This document shows, piece by piece, positions 6,761-15,195 of a stretch of 29,053 nucleotides of DNA (positions are counted from its first letter, which is position 1; each line of letters starts with the position of its first letter). Source of the DNA: a bacterium UBP11_UBA4055 (GTDB taxonomy: Bacteria; UBA4055); the NCBI GenBank assembly GCA_002382735.1, contig DFZN01000064.1, forward strand, positions 1 to 29,053. Reading direction: 5' to 3'. Below the pieces are notes generated by a model. The model saw nothing but the letters and a program-made list of their open reading frames with translations, searched no databases and was not told the DNA's origin. A program made the position numbers and the translations under genes.

Positions 6761-7870
6761 TTATTTATCGTTTTTCAAAGAACCGGCGAAAAATAATAAA
6801 TTATTTATCAAATTGCAATTCTTTATTAGATGTTCAGATAAAGAAATGTTGTATCGTTCAAGTGTTTGGGCATGTTGGAGCATAAATCCCGCACTTTCGT
6901 CAGCCGCTGTTCCGCTCCTGTCGTTGAATTTCATCATGTAGGACGAGTACAGTTCATAGAGCTTCGGATCGGTATAGAATTCCATTAAATATTCAAGGAA
7001 CGCTTTCACCTTGACTTGCTGGTAATTGTCTTTCTGATGATAAGCGTGCCACACGAAAGGTTTTTTTGACAGGCAGGCCCTTGCCCATGAATCTTCGCCC
7101 CGGACGAAATTGAGGTCGCACACTTTTAAGAGGCCGTCATATTCTGCTTGAGGAAGAAAATCGGAGTATTTTATCGTTAGTTTCTCATTTTCAAGATCAG
7201 CCTTTCTTATACTTCTTTGACTTTTTTCACCGAATACGATCAGGCTCACTTTCCTGCCTATACTATTCAGGTTTGATATAAAGTGATGGAAATCGTGTTC
7301 GTAAGTGAAGACCGAAATGAGAAAACTGCCGCTTTCCAGCCGGTACAGGTTTTCGAAATACTTCCTTTTTTCAGCCATCTCCCCGTCAGAAAGCTGCCTG
7401 TCCGGTATGATCCCGCCCGAAGCCGAAGTGAGTCCCGGCATAAAAAAATTTTTTTTTGCCTTTCTTCCGGTAAGGGACTCTTTTAAGTGGACGCCTTCGA
7501 TCCATTTCTCAGCGGACAGGTGGTCTAGGTTGATTATCAGGCAGTCCGTGTCCAGCACTTTTTCGTAATACGCGGCCGGGATGTGACAGGCGAAAGCCTC
7601 GATTACAAGCTCAGGTATTTCGTATTTTTCAACAGATCCGGGAGTCAGAATATCGTATGAAGAAAATCTTATTCCGCCGCATACCTGATCTTTGACCTTG
7701 TGATCTATGCCGCAGTCTATCTTCGAAAAAACTTCAAGCCCGTTCGTGAACAGCCTTATCTCAGAATCCACAAGCTCCGCCTTCAGAGCCCGGGCAAGCC
7801 TGTATGTTACTCCCGCGTCACCGAAATTGTCGATCACATCGCAGAAAATATCTATCCTATCGAACAACAT
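6761..7870 (-). CDS. earP: EF-P arginine rhamnosyltransferase EarP
   Basis: 369 aa, the usual size for EarP (formerly DUF2331), a GT-B inverting glycosyltransferase that transfers L-rhamnose from dTDP-rhamnose to Arg32 of EF-P. The N-terminus DIFCDVIDNFGDAGVTYRLA holds Asp14 and Asp18, matching the two conserved catalytic-region aspartates. Tyr190 in FTYEHD and the RGEDS motif (Arg257-Gly-Glu259-Asp260) match the nucleotide-sugar-binding residues. FVWHAYHQ-D also fits the family. The stop lies 22 nt before efp, the same order as in gammaproteobacteria and betaproteobacteria. The ATG is 2 nt after the stop of the upstream DUF3857 gene, so it belongs to the same operon. The dTDP-rhamnose synthesis genes are not in this window. 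Confidence 0.93.
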   Translation of the reverse strand: MLFDRIDIFCDVIDNFGDAGVTYRLARALKAELVDSEIRLFTNGLEVFSKIDCGIDHKVKDQVCGGIRFSSYDILTPGSVEKYEIPELVIEAFACHIPAAYYEKVLDTDCLIINLDHLSAEKWIEGVHLKESLTGRKAKKNFFMPGLTSASGGIIPDRQLSDGEMAEKRKYFENLYRLESGSFLISVFTYEHDFHHFISNLNSIGRKVSLIVFGEKSQRSIRKADLENEKLTIKYSDFLPQAEYDGLLKVCDLNFVRGEDSWARACLSKKPFVWHAYHQKDNYQQVKVKAFLEYLMEFYTDPKLYELYSSYMMKFNDRSGTAADESAGFMLQHAQTLERYNISLSEHLIKNCNLINNLLFFAGSLKNDK

Positions 7871-7872
7871 AG

Positions 7873-9717
7873 CTATTTTCCGGCTTCCATGAACACCGAT
7901 GAGCTGACAGGGTTCTTAAGATCCATTAAAAAATCGCGGAATTGTGAATATTTTTCCTTCGGAACGGTCATTTCAGGAATATAATATTCCACGATATAGG
8001 TAAAGATATCCCCCTCTTTCTGTACTTCTGATTTTATGTAGGCTGAAAAGCCTGAACATTCGAATTTTTTCTCCGATGCCGTCAGATTTATCACTTCTTT
8101 TCCGCTGCTGTTGACTATGTATTTGTAGCGGTTGAATATCCTTGAATTAATTCTGAGATCGTTCGTCCTTTCCTTTAACGACACATCCGGCAGCGACTCG
8201 AATCCCGAAACTACAAAATACGAGTAACTGTCCTGATCGATCACCGCGCCGTTCCTTTTGATCTTAAAATTCACTTTGATGGGATCGGTCAGGTTGTCAA
8301 ATGAATCAAAAACAGGATCTTCGATCAGTTCGGCCGAATTGTCCCTCACAAGCCACTGGAAAAACCGGATGTTCCTCTCCTCCTCAGGCATCCTTTCAAA
8401 AGATCTCATCCATGAATCGGATCCTCCCCGGTTGACCGAACTTATCTTTGCTATGACATCCTTTCCCTGAGGATCAAGCTCGTAAGTCCTTTCGATCTGG
8501 GGCTGTAAAATGTAAGAATATTTAACAGGTTCCGGACGGTCGGGAAGAACGATCAAGCAGTCATAGGTGTCGCAGTATCCGAAAGCTCTGGTCTTTTCAC
8601 CGGGCTTGAACATTTCCCCGTTCCTGTAAACATAAACCTCTTCGACCAGATCTTTCAGGACGAATTTTTCCGCCCCGGCCGGAAGCTGGCTGAACGAGCT
8701 GCTCAGTTTAAGAGCCGGCTTACAGTCCTTTATTCCCGCCTGTTCCGCCAGAGCAATGAAAAGAGCCGTCATTTCCCTTGTTGAGCCGTATTTGTTCTCA
8801 AGTACTTTATCAAGCGGCTCAGGCTTCATATCCATGAGCGAAATGTAGCAGTATTTTGAATCGAAATTCTGTGCGAGATATTTATATATCGCTTGTACCT
8901 TCGCGTCATCCGTTTCAATTCCCGCAGTGATCTTTGACGCGAGTTCTTTTACTTTTTCTGAAGTTTCATATTTCAGAATATTCGAAAATTCATTTTTCAC
9001 ATACTCATTCCAGTCCTTGTAGAATGTGAATATTACGGGAGTTCCCGAAAAGAGATAATCCGGTGAATTGGGCTCGTTCTTTATAAGCGGACTGTCGGCG
9101 ATGCTCCATTTTAATTCATTCTTTCCTTTCGTAAGTTTAAGATCAGTGTGAGAATAGTATTTTATCTCCGTTCCTTTCGGGTACTTTACTACAAGATTTT
9201 TCTCAAGATAAGGATTGCTCTCCCTGAAATGCTCGATACCGCTCAGTGGAAGTTTTCTCGTGTTCGTGACATGATATTCAAGAACGATGAAATATCCGGG
9301 ACCGACCTGAGGAAAATTTATCACTTTTTTTCTGTGCTTTATATATTCGGGCGACCATAACGACTCATCAGTATTAAGGTCATAGATCTGATTTTCCGGC
9401 ACTTCGAGCTTTTCGCCTTCGGGAGTGACGGTCAGAGTTGTCACAAGCTCAACTTTTTCAAATTCCGGATCGTACTCAACTGAAACATCGGAATATCTGG
9501 ACTGCCCGGAATAATTCAGTATCTTTTTAACATAAAAGACCTTGTGAACGAATGAACCGTCCCTGTTTATATCGTAAATAACTTCCGTGAAAACATTTAT
9601 CGCGTTGGCATCCTCGTATGTTTTTTCAGGATCGGCCTTCTTTATCAGAGCGTCAATGTCATACGCGTAAACGGTCAAAGCCGCTAATAGAGTTATTGCA
9701 GTAATGATCTTATTCAT
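7873..9717 (-). CDS. Exported DUF3857 protein with degenerate transglutaminase-like domain
   Basis: 614 aa from ATG 9717, preceded by GGAGG at 5 nt. A signal peptide (IITAITLLAALTVYAYD) is followed by a DUF3857 beta domain (about 30-240) and a transglutaminase-like domain (about 255-400). Where the active paralogue next door has GGVCRDKA, this protein reads YGSTREMT (about residue 310): the catalytic Cys is gone. No His follows in the next about 80 residues, so the triad is lost. It is probably a non-catalytic, periplasmic or surface partner or binding protein. Its ATG overlaps the stop of the upstream DUF3857 gene by 8 bp, so the two are translationally coupled, and earP starts 2 nt after its end. 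The molecular role is unknown. Confidence 0.8.
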   Translation of the reverse strand: MNKIITAITLLAALTVYAYDIDALIKKADPEKTYEDANAINVFTEVIYDINRDGSFVHKVFYVKKILNYSGQSRYSDVSVEYDPEFEKVELVTTLTVTPEGEKLEVPENQIYDLNTDESLWSPEYIKHRKKVINFPQVGPGYFIVLEYHVTNTRKLPLSGIEHFRESNPYLEKNLVVKYPKGTEIKYYSHTDLKLTKGKNELKWSIADSPLIKNEPNSPDYLFSGTPVIFTFYKDWNEYVKNEFSNILKYETSEKVKELASKITAGIETDDAKVQAIYKYLAQNFDSKYCYISLMDMKPEPLDKVLENKYGSTREMTALFIALAEQAGIKDCKPALKLSSSFSQLPAGAEKFVLKDLVEEVYVYRNGEMFKPGEKTRAFGYCDTYDCLIVLPDRPEPVKYSYILQPQIERTYELDPQGKDVIAKISSVNRGGSDSWMRSFERMPEEERNIRFFQWLVRDNSAELIEDPVFDSFDNLTDPIKVNFKIKRNGAVIDQDSYSYFVVSGFESLPDVSLKERTNDLRINSRIFNRYKYIVNSSGKEVINLTASEKKFECSGFSAYIKSEVQKEGDIFTYIVEYYIPEMTVPKEKYSQFRDFLMDLKNPVSSSVFMEAGK

Positions 9718-11644
9718 TTTCACCTCCGACGGTTCCGATCATGTAGAGATTGTTTGCGCTCGATAGAGCAGAAAGTTTTAATTTTAGAGGCAGATAATCT
9801 TCCTTCTTAAAATGGATCCGGGAACTTTCGAAATGGTAGGCGACTTCCAGCTTTTTCCCGTCATTTTTACTTTCGAGCCCCGTTTTAAAGCCCATGAAAT
9901 CCAAATCTTCTGTCCTTGGGATTGAAATCAATGAGATCTCGCTGTCGAACTCCATGATTATGTTCGTATCCATGCTGTATGTCCCGCCCATTTGGAAATC
10001 GAATTTTCTGTCGTTCAGTCCGAATGTGCTCATCACGCTTCCGTAAAGAAAATGTATGCTGAGTTTGGGCGCGATGAAAGGTATAAAAATATGACCGTCC
10101 GTCCTGGTAATTATCCCCGGTATCTTTACTCTGGCGTTAACTATTATATCGCCCGAAAAATCCTTGGGGTCTGTGTATGTTATATCTTCAACATCTGCAC
10201 CGGAATTTATTCCCGATATCATTCTCGTGATAAATGTTTTTGTCTCGTGGTCGGAGTAATTCGAGAAGATGCTCCTCGTTATTGTATCGGCCAAGCCGTT
10301 CACCCTCATCTCCACCGTACCTTCGGCATCGTCGCCGTTGACCTTCAGGTAGATATTGATCGTGGAATTGTTCTTCTCCGGCGGCGAAACAGGCGTTGTC
10401 CTCAAGGTCTCGCCTTTCTCACTTGCTATAAGGTAGCTGTTGTCCTCCTCGTACTTGGGCAAAAAATCCTTTGTAGTCTCGTCGGTAGGGTCAAATATGA
10501 ACTCAGGCTCGCCCTTGTCGTCATACGACACAGTGATCGCGTGGTTGAACCAGACCATCGGCGCTTCCGGGTTGAGCCTGCTTCCGGACGAGATGAGTAT
10601 CACATCCGAGCCTGTTCCGGCAAGCCGGAGCATGGCTGTTAAAAGCGCCGCCTTGTCGCGGCAGACCCCGCCGCGCGTGTCGAAAGTATATTTCACATCG
10701 TGAGGCTCGAATCCTGGGCGGTTCTTCTCCATGTCCACACCCAGGTATCTGACGCTGCGCGCCACCCAGTAGAACAGCTTTGAGGCTTTCTCTTCTCTCG
10801 TTTTCGCATCCGCCGTTATCTCGATTGCCGCCGCTTTCATTTCTTCGCTCGGTTCCATGTGCGGTTTTACTATCCCGTAGTACCATCGCGAAATAGTTTC
10901 CCAGTCTTTCACTGTAGTGATCTTTATGTGGTGGTTTATAAAATTCCAGTCCTCAGATCCGCTTTCCCACATAAGCCTCTGTGAGTTCTTCTTGCTCCAT
11001 GTATAGATTACCCTGCCGTTCTCAACTTTTTTTGTGTGGTCGTAGGGAATATCCTTTTTATTGAGCTCATGTACATATATCTGAATTTCTTCAGGCATGT
11101 TCAGCTCGTAATGATCACTTACATAGGATGAATAATCTTCGAAAGAGAAAGTCGAGAAGAAATTATTCTCCATTACGGCTTTTTTTGTGTATGTCGTAGT
11201 CTTTTCAAATACGATATCTCCTTCCTCAAGATTCGGAAGTGTTCCCGCATACATCTTTGTGTCGTTAGAGTAGATGTTGCTCCATCCCGGCGCATCCTGT
11301 TTTTTCAGAAGAACTTTCAGATCGAGATCTAAAACCTCCCCGCTGACTTTGATTATTTTGATCGAGTTGACATCTAGCGAATCGTAATTCACATCCTCGT
11401 AAAAGAAGACGGAATTGTCCCTTTTGCCCTCCTCGTTCAGGACAAGACGGTAAGTCTCTCTCGTTTCGTAACCCGTACAGTCCTTATTCAGCATATCCAG
11501 CTTATTGAGTATAAAGACATCATTGCTGTTGGGAAAATCAGACTGCTTAACGCTCTTCAGCATCTCTACAGCCTTGTCGTAAGGTATGTATTCCGCTAAG
11601 ACAAGAGCAGCAGACGCCAGAAGAACCGCGATTATTTTTTTCAT
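9710..11644 (-). CDS. Exported DUF3857/transglutaminase-like protein, catalytic triad intact
   Basis: 644 aa from ATG 11644 (GAGG 5 nt upstream; the GTG at 11650 is less well placed). A signal peptide (KKIIAVLLASAALVLAE) leads to DUF3857 (about 40-250), a transglutaminase core (about 265-395) and a C-terminal beta region (DUF2569/DUF3858-like in position). The core has Cys328 in GGVCRDKAALLTAMLR, His368 in FNHAITV and Asp385 in FDPTDE, the Cys-His-Asp triad of the papain-like fold. Such proteins could be proteases, amidases or cross-linkers acting outside the inner membrane; the substrate is unknown. First gene of the minus-strand run ending in msrA. It is a paralogue of the inactive protein immediately downstream. 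Confidence 0.82.
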   Translation of the reverse strand: MKKIIAVLLASAALVLAEYIPYDKAVEMLKSVKQSDFPNSNDVFILNKLDMLNKDCTGYETRETYRLVLNEEGKRDNSVFFYEDVNYDSLDVNSIKIIKVSGEVLDLDLKVLLKKQDAPGWSNIYSNDTKMYAGTLPNLEEGDIVFEKTTTYTKKAVMENNFFSTFSFEDYSSYVSDHYELNMPEEIQIYVHELNKKDIPYDHTKKVENGRVIYTWSKKNSQRLMWESGSEDWNFINHHIKITTVKDWETISRWYYGIVKPHMEPSEEMKAAAIEITADAKTREEKASKLFYWVARSVRYLGVDMEKNRPGFEPHDVKYTFDTRGGVCRDKAALLTAMLRLAGTGSDVILISSGSRLNPEAPMVWFNHAITVSYDDKGEPEFIFDPTDETTKDFLPKYEEDNSYLIASEKGETLRTTPVSPPEKNNSTINIYLKVNGDDAEGTVEMRVNGLADTITRSIFSNYSDHETKTFITRMISGINSGADVEDITYTDPKDFSGDIIVNARVKIPGIITRTDGHIFIPFIAPKLSIHFLYGSVMSTFGLNDRKFDFQMGGTYSMDTNIIMEFDSEISLISIPRTEDLDFMGFKTGLESKNDGKKLEVAYHFESSRIHFKKEDYLPLKLKLSALSSANNLYMIGTVGGENE

Positions 11645-11737
11645 GAACACCTCATAATAGGATTATTTTTATTAACATTAAGAAATTTTTGCGCAATTTA
11701 CAAGTGTATAATATTATTTTCCGCATAATCATTTTAT

Positions 11738-11766
11738 TTGACTTTACGCTTGAATTTACATATAAT
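11738..11766 (+). promoter_or_regulatory. Near-consensus promoter placing the start point at the GT9 start codon
   Basis: TTGACT (11738-11743), 17 bp, TATAAT (11761-11766). Transcription would start about 7-8 nt downstream, at 11773-11774, which is the A of the ATG or the base before it. No ribosome-binding site fits between, so the mRNA is predicted to be leaderless. Confidence 0.7.
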
Positions 11767-11773
11767 TTGACTA

Positions 11774-12832
11774 ATGAAAAAGAAATGTCTGATATTTTTC
11801 ACCATAGGGATAGGCGACTCGCTGATGGTTACGCCTGTTATTGATAAAATCAAAGACCTTGACGGGTATGAACTCGAAGCACTGACGATCAGCCCTCAGG
11901 TTACCGATATTGTGCAGAATTCAGGTTTCTTCAATAAAGTCCGTTTTATAAACTTTCTGAAAGAAGACATGATCTCATCTTTAAAGTCCGTTCTTGAAGC
12001 GAGGAAGAACCGATACGACATTTCTATACTTGTCTTTCCTTCAAATAATTTCAAATACCAGATAGTTCACTTTCTGATAGGTGCTAAAAAGAAGTTCGGC
12101 ATCAGATATCTGGAACGGAATTTCCCTAACCTGAACAGACTTTCGGGAAAACTTTTGAAAGAGAACAGGTCGATCCATGCGATCGAACAGAATTTCAGGC
12201 TTTTCGAATTTGCGCTGGGAATAAAGATCGAAAGATCTGTTAAGATGACGGTGAAGCTTATAAGCAAGGACAGGGAACTGGCTGAAGATCATATAAAGAG
12301 CAACTCGTTGTCCGATAAAGTCCTGGTAGGGATCCATGCGGGGAGCGACACATTCAAGAACATGGAGAAGAAAAGATGGGGATCAGAAAAATATATTGAG
12401 TTGATCAGAAGCTTCAGTGACCTCAAAAACATCCATTTCATCCTTTTCGGCGGAAAACCTGAGAACGGGCTTAACGAAATGATATGTTCGGAGGCGGGAG
12501 AGAACTGCACTGTATTAAAAAATGTTACCTTTTTCCACTCTGCAGCACTGATCTCGAGATGTTCCGCTTTCGTCTGCGGCGATACCGGGCTTATGCATAC
12601 GGCGTCCGCTCTCCAAGTGCCTGTCATAGCGATCTTCGGACCTACGAGCTCTGTCTATGCCGCCCCGCTCAACGAAGGCAGCGTGGTAGTGAAAAAAGAC
12701 TATCCGTGTGTCCCCTGTTACGAATACTCAAGAACACCCCTCCTCTGCGATCAGGATGAAAAATACAAATGCCTTGAAGATATTACTGTAGAAGAAATAG
12801 CTGAAATACTTAAGTCGAAATTAAAAGTGTAG
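11774..12832 (+). CDS. Glycosyltransferase family 9 (heptosyltransferase-like)
   Basis: 352 aa GT-B glycosyltransferase of the ADP-heptose:LPS heptosyltransferase family. The N-terminus KKKCLIFFTIGIGDSLMVTP contains the GxGD loop. The C-terminal half has GIHAGSDTFKNMEKKRW (nucleotide-sugar site), HFILFGGKPE, and FVCGDTGLMHTASALQVPVIAIFGPTS, the family hallmark. It ends with a CVPCYEY...LLCDQ...KCLEDI cysteine pattern seen in many GT9 members. It probably acts at the cytoplasmic face of the inner membrane on lipopolysaccharide core or another cell-surface glycan; the donor sugar cannot be told. ackA begins 9 nt after its stop, so both are likely co-transcribed from the promoter at 11738-11766. 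Confidence 0.9.
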   Translation: MKKKCLIFFTIGIGDSLMVTPVIDKIKDLDGYELEALTISPQVTDIVQNSGFFNKVRFINFLKEDMISSLKSVLEARKNRYDISILVFPSNNFKYQIVHFLIGAKKKFGIRYLERNFPNLNRLSGKLLKENRSIHAIEQNFRLFEFALGIKIERSVKMTVKLISKDRELAEDHIKSNSLSDKVLVGIHAGSDTFKNMEKKRWGSEKYIELIRSFSDLKNIHFILFGGKPENGLNEMICSEAGENCTVLKNVTFFHSAALISRCSAFVCGDTGLMHTASALQVPVIAIFGPTSSVYAAPLNEGSVVVKKDYPCVPCYEYSRTPLLCDQDEKYKCLEDITVEEIAEILKSKLKV

Positions 12833-12841
12833 GTAGTTATA

Positions 12842-14044
12842 ATGAGGATACTTGTACTCAATTGCGGAAGTTCGTCGATCAAATATCAGCTTTTTGAAAT
12901 GACGAACAAAAAATGCTTAGCAAAAGGGAATGTCCAGAAGATCGGACTTATAGGCACATATGTGGAACATGAAAATGAAAACGAAGTTAAGATCCGTATC
13001 GATAAACCTGTACCCGATCATCAGAGAGGAATTGAAGAGATCCTGAAACTAATAATAAATCCGGAATTCGGAGCCCTGGCAAATTATGATGAAATAAACG
13101 CCATAGGGCACAGAGTTGTTCACGGCGGTGAAACTTTCAGCGATCATGTTCTTATTGATGATGATGTTATAAAAACCATCGAGACCTTGAGCGACCTTGC
13201 CCCGCTTCACAACCCGCAGAATCTCAAGGGAATTACATCGGCACAGCAGATACTTCCAAAGATCCCTCAAGTTGCAGTTTTCGATACGGCATTTCATCAG
13301 ACAATTCCCGCGTATTCATACATGTACCCGCTTCCATATTCAGTCTATGTAAAAGACAAGGTCAGGAGATACGGATTTCACGGAACAAGCCACTTTTTCG
13401 TCTCGGGTAAAGCTTACGAAGATTACGGAATAGACAGAGATAATTCTAAACTGATCACATGCCATCTGGGAAACGGGGCTTCGATCGCCGCGATACTCAA
13501 CGGAAGTTCTGTTGATACTTCAATGGGTATGACACCTGTCGAAGGCCTGATGATGGGTACAAGGGTAGGCGACATTGACGCCGGAGCTCTAATTCACATA
13601 ATGACCACAGAAGAAATGAGCCTTACTGAAATGAATAACCTGATAAATAAGCAGAGTGGGCTTCTCGGAATTTCGGGCATTTCTTCCGATATGCGCGAGA
13701 TCCTGAGCGCTAAAGCTAAAGGCGGGGACAGGGCTGCTTTAGCTTACGATATGTTCATTTACAGGATCAGAAAATATATCGGATCGTACGCTGCTGTCAT
13801 GAACGGTGTGGACGCAATTATCTTTACCGGCGGTATTGGGGAAAATGCTCCTGATGTGAGAAGGGACATCTGTAAAGGGTTTGACTACCTCGGCCTAAAA
13901 TTCGATGAAGAAAAGAATGATGAGCTTAGAGGAAAGCAGGAGCTTCTTTCGGCAAAGGATTCTAAAGTAAAAGTGATAGTTATACCCACGAACGAAGAAC
14001 TTGTCATCGCTGAAGAAACTTTCAGGATGGTCAAAGAAAGTTAA
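12842..14044 (+). CDS. ackA: Acetate kinase
   Basis: 400 aa, standard length. It converts acetyl phosphate and ADP to acetate and ATP, a substrate-level ATP step of fermentation. All family motifs are present in order: MRILVLNCGSSSIKY (phosphate-binding, residue 1 on), GHRVVHGGE, FDTAFHQTIP, RYGFHGTSH, HLGNGASIAAI, DTSMGMTPVEGLMMGTRVGD and FTGGIGENAP. Start ATG 12842 has AGG upstream. Phosphotransacetylase, its usual partner, is not in the window. Together with AOR further along it suggests an anaerobic fermentative metabolism, since AOR can connect acetate and acetaldehyde; this link is inference. Confidence 0.97.
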   Translation: MRILVLNCGSSSIKYQLFEMTNKKCLAKGNVQKIGLIGTYVEHENENEVKIRIDKPVPDHQRGIEEILKLIINPEFGALANYDEINAIGHRVVHGGETFSDHVLIDDDVIKTIETLSDLAPLHNPQNLKGITSAQQILPKIPQVAVFDTAFHQTIPAYSYMYPLPYSVYVKDKVRRYGFHGTSHFFVSGKAYEDYGIDRDNSKLITCHLGNGASIAAILNGSSVDTSMGMTPVEGLMMGTRVGDIDAGALIHIMTTEEMSLTEMNNLINKQSGLLGISGISSDMREILSAKAKGGDRAALAYDMFIYRIRKYIGSYAAVMNGVDAIIFTGGIGENAPDVRRDICKGFDYLGLKFDEEKNDELRGKQELLSAKDSKVKVIVIPTNEELVIAEETFRMVKES

Positions 14045-14049
14045 AACTC

Positions 14050-14078
14050 TTGACTTACAGTAATATTTTTGTTATTTT
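14050..14078 (+). promoter_or_regulatory. Promoter of the SRP RNA gene
   Basis: TTGACT (14050-14055), 17 bp, TATTTT (14073-14078). The predicted start is about 5-9 nt downstream, agreeing with the 5' end of the folded RNA at 14087. It begins 5 nt after the ackA stop codon. Confidence 0.6.
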
Positions 14079-14086
14079 CGCCACTT

Positions 14087-14184
14087 GCCGGGACCTGTGC
14101 AATGGTCGATTCGGGAATGGGTCAGGACCTAACGGTAGCAGCCACACCGGAAATATCATGTGTTGCAGTCATCCCGGCTTTTTT
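14087..14184 (+). ncRNA. ffs: Signal recognition particle RNA, small bacterial (4.5S) type
   Basis: The RNA partner of Ffh in co-translational membrane targeting. The conserved domain IV is visible: GGGTCAGGACC, tetraloop TAAC, then GGTAGCAGCC (about 14119-14146), with the symmetric and asymmetric internal loops GTCAGG/AGCAGC. The flanking helix pairs TTCGG with CCGGAA, and TGCAA pairs with TTGCA. The terminal helix pairs GCCGGGA (14087-14093) with TCCCGGC (14172-14178) and is followed by six Ts, so it doubles as the intrinsic terminator. There is no Alu domain, as expected for the about 95-nt short form. The loop is UAAC rather than GGAA. An open frame runs through the whole RNA into pdxA, which would tempt gene callers to extend pdxA. 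Confidence 0.9.
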
Positions 14185-14203
14185 AATAAATAAGGTAGAA
14201 GAA

Positions 14204-15193
14204 ATGAAGAAAATATTCATTACCGAGGGCGATGTTAACGGTATCGGAAGCGAACTGGTCCTAAAATTTTTCTCTGAAGGTAATTATGCTGAAGATAACA
14301 TTTATACGATCATAGGCAGCAGAAGAATTTTTGATAGAACGGCGGTTGTTTTAAATTTGCCTTCATCACAATATTCTGACATCTCTCAGGATTCGGTTGC
14401 AGATTTGAAAACACCCGGCCTGTATTTTTTAGACATACCTTACGGCTGCAGTGAACTTAACTTCGGTACAGCGACCGCGGAAGCTGGAAAATTATCCGGA
14501 GATGCAATTAAAACAGGTGTGAAACTGGCTCAACTTACCGGCGGTGCGCTCGTGACATGCCCAATAAACAAATACTCGCTTAACCTTGGCGGCTACAATT
14601 ATCCCGGGCATACCGAATTTATAGCCGAACTGCTGAACACGGATAATTTTCTTATGATACTTGACGGCGGCGTGATCAAAGTTGCGCTGGTCACCACTCA
14701 TCTCGCTATAAAAAATGTCCCGGCGGCCCTGAGTTCAGACCTGATTTACAAAAAAGGGAGGATACTCTGTGAGTCACTGCGCAAAGATTACGGTTTAGAA
14801 AGCCCGGAAATTGCCGTGCTTTCACTAAACCCCCACGCCGGCGACGGCGGCCTGTTCGGCGACGAGGAAGCCCGGATCATTGCGCCGGCTGTTGCCAGGC
14901 TCAATGAAGATGCCGCATCCTGCAGAGCGAAATTTACCGGACCGCTCGCGGCTGACACTGCTTTCACTAAAAAACATCTTGAGAGCACCGACGCATTTTT
15001 AGTGATGTATCACGATCAGGGATTAATACCTCTCAAGCTGCTTTCGTTCGGCAGTGCGGTAAATTTCACCGCCGGTCTTCCGATAGTGCGCACATCTCCC
15101 GATCACGGGACGGCATACGATATTGCGGGGAAAGGGGTTGCGGATATCAACAGTTTTAAAAATGCCCTAGAAAAGGCTCTTTCTCTAAGATGA
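14204..15193 (+). CDS. pdxA: PdxA-family 4-hydroxythreonine-4-phosphate dehydrogenase
   Basis: 329 aa, exactly the usual PdxA length, from ATG 14204. An upstream in-frame extension would cross the SRP RNA and has no family counterpart. The enzyme oxidises 4-phosphohydroxy-L-threonine with NAD in DXP-dependent pyridoxal phosphate synthesis. Features: N-terminal ITEGDVNGIGSEL (family GDPxGIGPE), metal ligands in YPGHTEF, SLNPHAGDGGLFGDEE and VMYHDQGLIPLK, and RTSPDHGTAYDIAGKG at the end. The changed N-terminal motif makes it divergent, so a PdxA2-like relative with another substrate is possible. The start is 19 nt after the SRP RNA T-tract. No separate promoter fits there, so expression probably needs read-through. 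It ends 2 nt from the convergent gene. Confidence 0.88.
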   Translation: MKKIFITEGDVNGIGSELVLKFFSEGNYAEDNIYTIIGSRRIFDRTAVVLNLPSSQYSDISQDSVADLKTPGLYFLDIPYGCSELNFGTATAEAGKLSGDAIKTGVKLAQLTGGALVTCPINKYSLNLGGYNYPGHTEFIAELLNTDNFLMILDGGVIKVALVTTHLAIKNVPAALSSDLIYKKGRILCESLRKDYGLESPEIAVLSLNPHAGDGGLFGDEEARIIAPAVARLNEDAASCRAKFTGPLAADTAFTKKHLESTDAFLVMYHDQGLIPLKLLSFGSAVNFTAGLPIVRTSPDHGTAYDIAGKGVADINSFKNALEKALSLR

Positions 15194-15195
15194 AG

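Noticed and set aside
9992..10886. Long antisense frames within the DUF3857/transglutaminase gene, including one of 216 codons
   Set aside because: Composition is Cys/His/Arg-rich and unlike a protein family; the sense frame has signal peptide and intact catalytic motifs.
14069..14203. 45-codon N-terminal extension of pdxA
   Set aside because: It coincides with the SRP RNA and its promoter, has no homology to PdxA N-termini, and the ATG at 14204 gives the normal 329-aa protein.
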